A DNA stretch of 57,474 nucleotides. Source: Tissierellia bacterium. GTDB taxonomy: Bacteria; Bacillota; Clostridia; Tissierellales; Tepidimicrobiaceae. Below are positions 53,612-57,474 of the stretch, piece by piece. Location of the stretch: the NCBI GenBank assembly GCA_012728595.1, contig JAAYEU010000025.1, positions 1-57,474 on the forward strand. The letters are read 5' to 3'. The stretch's first letter is position 1, and each line of letters starts with the position of its first letter. Position numbers and translations under genes: made by a program. The notes beneath the pieces were generated by a model. It worked only from the letters and a program-made list of their open reading frames with translations, ran no database searches and had not been told where the DNA came from.

Positions 53612-54688
53612 TTAATATGAAAGTATATCAAAGCCTTCCTTATGGATTAATATCAGTTTCCCTTTTCCACATAATAGTCTTTCTATGGCCCTTTCCGAGT
53701 CAAATTTAAATACCTCCATGCCTTCTTTCAATCCAAGTATATAGTTGTCCCCATATAAGATGATATGATCCCCATTAAAGACTATCTTTTTATAGCCTTC
53801 AGCAAAAGAGTTCTTTGCAAAAGTCCTACCATCAAAACTTAAGCTTTCCAATACATTTTCATACAGGACATGTATGTATTCTTCATCCATATATATATCC
53901 TTAATTAGTTGGAACTGTTTTTTCCACAATATATTCCCCTCATGAATTTGATAGACTCCCCTGTCGGTTAGTACAATCAAATTATTATCGTCATCGAACT
54001 TTAAATACATAGCTATCTCATTTTCCAAGTAGACCGTCCATAAGAATTCCCCTTCAACTCCAAATACTTGGATTTCCGTTCTCAAACTCTCCCCTTTTAA
54101 GTTTAAAGTGGATAGGGCTAAAAGCTCATTATTCCCGTCCATAGAGTAAGTCAATATATTCTGCCCTTCTATGGATTTTTGTCCAATTAAGTTGGCCTCT
54201 TTATCCAAGATATTTATGCTCTCAATATCCTCTTCTTTGCTATGTATTAAGAGGCCATTATTACCTTCCATTAGATTGTAAATATTAATATTCAATTGGA
54301 ATTGTTCCTTACTTTCCCCTTCAGGGTCTATTATGTAGATTTGTCCCCCTGGCCTTTCATAAACATATATTTGATCCCTTCCAAAATAGGCCTGTGGTTC
54401 ATCTAGATTAAACTCCTTTTCCCATACCTTGTCCCCATTTAGCTTAAACCGGCTCAATCTATTGCCTTTCCACAATAATATATTGTCATCATAAAGGGCT
54501 ACATCCCCTTCAGCCATATCCATGGAAACGGAATTTTGTAACTTTAATCTCCTACTTTCCATCTTAAAAGTTCCCAAGTATTTGGCTAGTTTGGCCTGAT
54601 TTTCTTCTTTTAAAAAGAACAGCATTATTCCTATAAAGATTAGTATCAATAGCTTAAAAGCCTTATGCTTATTTTCCTTCTCGTCCAT
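53612..54688 (-). CDS. DUF5711 beta-propeller protein, membrane-anchored
   Basis: 358 residues. One N-terminal transmembrane helix (AFKLLILIFIGIMLFFL) is followed by an extracellular domain of repeated four-stranded blades (ALYDDNILLWKGNRLSRFKL, VYERPGGQIYIIDPEGE, then ITVLTDRGVYQI-like units). This matches DUF5711, a PQQ-type propeller family often encoded beside cvpA in Clostridia. Function unknown; a scaffold or sensor outside the membrane is likely. Confidence 0.8.
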   Translation of the reverse strand: MDEKENKHKAFKLLILIFIGIMLFFLKEENQAKLAKYLGTFKMESRRLKLQNSVSMDMAEGDVALYDDNILLWKGNRLSRFKLNGDKVWEKEFNLDEPQAYFGRDQIYVYERPGGQIYIIDPEGESKEQFQLNINIYNLMEGNNGLLIHSKEEDIESINILDKEANLIGQKSIEGQNILTYSMDGNNELLALSTLNLKGESLRTEIQVFGVEGEFLWTVYLENEIAMYLKFDDDNNLIVLTDRGVYQIHEGNILWKKQFQLIKDIYMDEEYIHVLYENVLESLSFDGRTFAKNSFAEGYKKIVFNGDHIILYGDNYILGLKEGMEVFKFDSERAIERLLCGKGKLILIHKEGFDILSY

Positions 54689-54744
54689 TGGATCACCCCA
54701 TATAATATATTCGTTATCATTACAACTTTATCCTTTAAAATATT

Positions 54745-54772
54745 TTGAGAGATTACTAATATTTGATATAAT
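54745..54772 (+). promoter_or_regulatory. Sigma-A promoter of the MocR-type gene
   Basis: TTGAGA (54745-54750), 16 bases, TATAAT (54767-54772). Confidence 0.65.
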
Positions 54773-54790
54773 AAATGTACCCATACATTT
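54773..54790 (+). promoter_or_regulatory. Probable autoregulatory operator of the MocR-type gene
   Basis: AAATGTA-CCCA-TACATTT, perfect 7-base arms starting immediately after the -10 and ending 20 bases before the start codon. Confidence 0.6.
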
Positions 54791-54810
54791 GAAGGGAGGT
54801 TGGAACTATA

Positions 54811-56253
54811 TTGATTAAACGGGATATAAATACCCCTTTATATATACAGCTTTATGAAAGTATGAAAGAACTCATTTTAAATGGTAGTTATAAGGAAGGG
54901 GAAAAACTCCCTTCTATTAGAAGTTTAGCAAATAAATTGGAAGTAAACAATATTACGGTGGTAAACGCCTATAAAATTTTAGAGCAGGAAGGATATATCT
55001 ATTCGGTACCAGGTAGTGGAACCTACGTCAGAAGGTCTAATTATCCTATGGCCCCTTCCTTGATGGAAGATGGAGATATTGAAATGATGATAGACGGGGT
55101 ACTTGCCATATCAAAAAATAGCATCAATTTTGCCTCCGTATCCCCTACTCCCGAAATATTTCCAATAGAGGACTTTAAGCAAGCTCTAATTGAAGTATTG
55201 GATAGGGATAAGGGTATGGCCTTTGTATATCCAGAAATAAATGGGTATGAGCCTTTTAGGGAATCCATAAGCTATTTTTTAAAGGACAACTATGATATTG
55301 AGATTGAAAAGGATCAAATCCTAGTAATTTCAGGAGGCCAGCAAGGGATCGATATAATCACTAAAGCCCTAGTCTGCCAAGAGGATTATGTATTCGTAGA
55401 AAATCCAACCTATTCGGGAGCCATATCCGCCTTTAAGTCTAGAGGGGCTAAAATAGTAGGAATCCCAATTGAAGAGGATGGATTGAATTTAGATGTATTG
55501 CACGACTATATCAAAAAATATAAACCTAAGCTTCTATACATGATGACCAACTACCAAAGCCCTACTACCTACTCCTACAGCTTGGAGAAGAAAAGAAAGC
55601 TCATAGAGCTTAGTGAAAAATATGGCTTTTATATTATAGAAGACGACTTTTTAACCGATTTAAAGTACGATGATAAGGACAACCGGCCTTTAAAATCCCT
55701 GGACAGGCTAGATCAGGTAATTTATGTAAAGAGCTTTTCAAAGGTATTCATGCCAGGTTTAAGGATTGGCTTTATGACCGTACCCCAAAGGCTCTTTAAG
55801 GGAATTGTAAGGGCTAAACACAACACTGATATTTCTTCCTCAGGCTTTTTCCAAAGGGCCTTTGACCTATATTTGAGAAAGGGCTATTGGAAAAACCACA
55901 TAGAAACCATTAAAAGAGTCTATTCACAAAAATATAATACCATGGTAGAAGAATTGGAAAGGCTTAGCCAATATGGTATAAACTTTCATAAGCCCAACGG
56001 CGGCCTTAGTATCTGGATTAGGCTGCCAAAAGATATAGATTCAATAGAGCTTTATAATGAATGTGAAGAGAACAATGTGGCCTTGGTGCCAGGAAAGATA
56101 TTTTTTACCGACGATAATATATACTCCAACTATATCAGATTAAGCTTTGGTGCAGTCTCCAATGAAGAGATAGTTCAAGGGATTAGGGTAATAGAAAACT
56201 TCATTCGGAAGAAATATAGGGTAGATAATAATAGATACCTGCCCTTTGTATGA
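54811..56253 (+). CDS. MocR-type regulator (GntR HTH fused to aminotransferase)
   Basis: 480 residues. The N-terminal GntR winged helix (1-75: PLYIQLYESMKELILNGSYK, then EKLPSIRSLANKLEVNNITV) is joined by a linker to a fold type I aminotransferase-like domain with SGGQQGIDIITKAL, YMMTNYQSPTTYSYS, IIEDDFLTDLKYD and the PLP lysine in VKSFSKVFMPGLRIGF. MocR proteins sense PLP or related amines and regulate vitamin B6, GABA or similar genes. The start is TTG, 11 bases after GGGAGG. No obvious target gene is intact next door; the following locus is broken. Confidence 0.93.
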   Translation: MIKRDINTPLYIQLYESMKELILNGSYKEGEKLPSIRSLANKLEVNNITVVNAYKILEQEGYIYSVPGSGTYVRRSNYPMAPSLMEDGDIEMMIDGVLAISKNSINFASVSPTPEIFPIEDFKQALIEVLDRDKGMAFVYPEINGYEPFRESISYFLKDNYDIEIEKDQILVISGGQQGIDIITKALVCQEDYVFVENPTYSGAISAFKSRGAKIVGIPIEEDGLNLDVLHDYIKKYKPKLLYMMTNYQSPTTYSYSLEKKRKLIELSEKYGFYIIEDDFLTDLKYDDKDNRPLKSLDRLDQVIYVKSFSKVFMPGLRIGFMTVPQRLFKGIVRAKHNTDISSSGFFQRAFDLYLRKGYWKNHIETIKRVYSQKYNTMVEELERLSQYGINFHKPNGGLSIWIRLPKDIDSIELYNECEENNVALVPGKIFFTDDNIYSNYIRLSFGAVSNEEIVQGIRVIENFIRKKYRVDNNRYLPFV

Positions 56254-56261
56254 TTTTCAGG

Positions 56262-56301
56262 ATAACAAAAAAGTATCTGGCAACAGATACTTTTTTGTTA
56301 T
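56262..56301 (+). terminator. Terminator of the MocR-type gene
   Basis: An 18-pair perfect stem (ATAACAAAAAAGTATCTG and its complement) with a 4-base loop and internal T run TTTTTT. Confidence 0.85.
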
Positions 56302-56317
56302 TATATCAATTATAGAC

Positions 56318-56959
56318 TTACTCTACTCTACTCAAGATATCGTTTAAGTTTTCCATGGGTTTAACTACTTCCCAAGTACTTGCATCCTGGGAAACTTTTA
56401 ATAGGGCCATAGATTGGGTACCTATACGGTTTCCATCCCTAAAGTCTACTGTCCCTCCCATGGGTATTTTAAATTCATCCTCCATAGCCTTCATGAAATT
56501 TTCCCAGGTGAGGCCTTCTTCAGCAGTCCTCTTAAGTCCTTCTACCATAAAATGTCCAGCTATCCATCCAGCCATAGCATAGGCATTGCCTGCATAATCT
56601 GGCTCACCATATTCTGTAATTCCATCGATAAAGGCTTGAAGTTCATCCTCATTATCTAAGGAAAGCCAGGAATTTGAGTATATAGGGAATTTGTTTGAAA
56701 GACTTGTATAATCAGCAGCAAAATTAGCAATAGTAGCAGCATCTGCATTTACATAGGTTGTAAATACAGGCTTATCTAAACCCTGATTTATAAGCTCCTT
56801 CACTATTGTTGGGAAGGTTGCCTGAATAGAAGCGGCTATTATCACATCTACACCTTCATTCTTCATCTTTAATACCGCTGAGGATACATCGGTAGCCCCT
56901 GGATTTACCTGCTCTTTAATGATGGAATAATCGCCTGATAGTTTTTCCTGCCCCATTGG
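56318..56959 (-). pseudogene. livK/livJ-type binding protein, 3' fragment only
   Basis: The frame from about SGDYSIIKEQVNPGATDVSS to the stop is the C-terminal ~210 residues of a branched-chain amino-acid ABC transporter substrate-binding protein (Peripla_BP_6: VSSAVLKMKNEGVDVIIAAS, AGNAYAMAGWIAGHFMVEGL, GTVDFRDGNRIGTQSMALLK). The signal peptide and first ~170 residues are missing. The frame instead reads back into livF sequence in a different frame. No start or ribosome-binding site belongs to it, so it is a remnant. Confidence 0.82.
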
Positions 56960-57074
56960 AACCCAGCAGAGCAACTATTTGTCCTTTCTTGACAGATAAG
57001 CTTATCCCCTTAAGGGCTTCTATGTCCCCATAATTTACCTTTAGATTTTCAATACTCAAGGCTACATCATGCAT
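56940..57074 (-). pseudogene. livF: livF, 5' fragment only
   Basis: 45 codons from ATG 57074, after a GGAAGGAGG site: HDVALSIENLKVNYGDIEAL, KGISLSVKKGQIVALLG and the Walker A motif SNGAGKT. Right after Walker A the sequence switches to the livK-type fragment, out of frame, and stops at 56916. The rest of the ATPase (signature, Walker B) is gone. LivF is one of the two ATPases of the branched-chain amino-acid importer. Confidence 0.85.
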
Positions 57075-57252
57075 AGTCTTCTTCCTCCTTCCCAAGATAA
57101 GCCGTATGTACTTTTTCATTAACCTTTTCAAATTCCACAAACACCTTTCTCAATATTTCCGATATGGCTAGTGTGGCTATGGCCAGATAAAAGCCTTCAA
57201 TCCTTAAGGAAACTAGCCCTGTTAAAATCCCTATTATCATGGGTACTACTGA
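57067..57252 (-). pseudogene. Fused livM internal fragment and livG 3' end
   Basis: One open frame without its own start reads VVPMIIGILTGLVSLRIEGF, then YLAIATLAISEILRKVF, which is a middle part of the LivM permease (consensus 'LRLRGIYFAIATLAF'). It then passes straight into VNEKVHTAYLGKEEDYA, which looks like the end of the LivG ATPase. Its stop overlaps the livF start by 8 bases, the normal livG-livF junction. About half of livM and nearly all of livG are missing. Confidence 0.7.
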
Positions 57253-57474
57253 GGAATGGAGTTAAAGAGTATCATCTTCTTGGCATAGCTTGGATTATCA
57301 ACCACAAATTGCTGGATTATTCCTCCACCCATAGACCATCCCAGTATAGTAAAATCCCTAAGCTCTAGTTCATCGCAGAAGATTTTAATATCATTAGCCC
57401 AATCTTTAAAGCTTTCAATATTTTCATTGTAAGAGGATTCACCAGCTCCCCTTAAATCCAAGGCAATTACCTTG
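57246..57474 (-). pseudogene. Alpha/beta hydrolase fragment (runs off the right edge)
   Basis: The frame reads KVIALDLRGAGESSYNENIE, then DFTILGWSMGGGIIQQFVVD and KKMILFNSIPQ, where it stops. GWSMGG is the nucleophile elbow of alpha/beta-hydrolase enzymes (serine nucleophile), and DLRGAGES is the usual strand-loop before it. The Asp and His of the triad should lie about 100 residues further on, but the frame ends where livM-like sequence begins. The 5' end lies beyond the window. Confidence 0.75.

Overview
AT-rich, low-GC Gram-positive DNA. Arginine is mostly AGG/AGA, start codons are often TTG or GTG, and Shine-Dalgarno sites are strong. The gene content is that of an anaerobic, flagellated, endospore-lineage Firmicute: flagellin, Spo0E-like phosphatases, YtvI, a serS T-box, IorAB, a flavodiiron protein, YedF/DUF3343 and an rpsF-ssb-rpsR...rplI-dnaB cluster. 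A Clostridia/Tissierellia-type organism fits best. That placement is an inference from gene content, since there is no 16S rRNA in the window. I saw no CRISPR array, prophage or insertion sequence.

Layout. 1-3483: flagellar region with flagellin (partial), a small FlhB-C-like gene, a DUF6240/FliK-like gene and, divergently, yaaR, with sigma-D-type promoters between the two arms. 3484-8300: a broken phasin-like gene, ubiB, a DnaJ-like gene, a tiny spo0E-like gene missed by ordinary length cut-offs, an Xre-type regulator and nagA. 8399-11400: a copper cassette (csoR, copZ, copA) with a promoter and a perfect GC-rich palindrome as probable operator. 11709-17340: ytvI-like permease, pncB (NAD salvage), iorBA and a second spo0E-like gene lying between 14-bp inverted repeats. 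17336-23807: hsp20 with a three-heptad CtsR-type operator, moxR-DUF58-DUF4129, DUF1622, two tRNAs, tadA and a D,D-carboxypeptidase. 23917-31338: M1 peptidase, serS with a T-box, a PTS-IIC-like permease next to niaR, tRNA-Glu, dnaI- and dnaD-like genes. 31352-40740: tandem HD-GYP protein, GNAT, flavodiiron protein, then dnaB-rplI-gdpP-DUF2232-mazG-like and rpsR-ssb-rpsF.

40869-46810 is a complete phosphate regulon: PhoP-type box, pstS, pstC, pstA, pstB, phoU, phoP-like regulator and phoR-like kinase. Its PstS has its two halves in reversed (circularly permuted) order. 46811-50197 carries an aminotransferase, DUF951, an MscS channel and DUF3343-yedF. 50491-52968 is a four-gene cluster (unknown, DUF2089, DUF4097, unknown) in which every protein carries the same ~22-residue helical mini-domain. 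52992-56253 holds cvpA, DUF5711 and a MocR-type regulator.

56318-57474 is wreckage: fragments of an alpha/beta hydrolase and of livM, livG, livF and livK joined end to end, either a multiply deleted locus or an assembly artefact.

Most attention is due to the permuted PstS, the shared-mini-domain cluster, the two non-ATG spo0E-like genes, the paired sigma-D promoters and the mosaic liv remnant.
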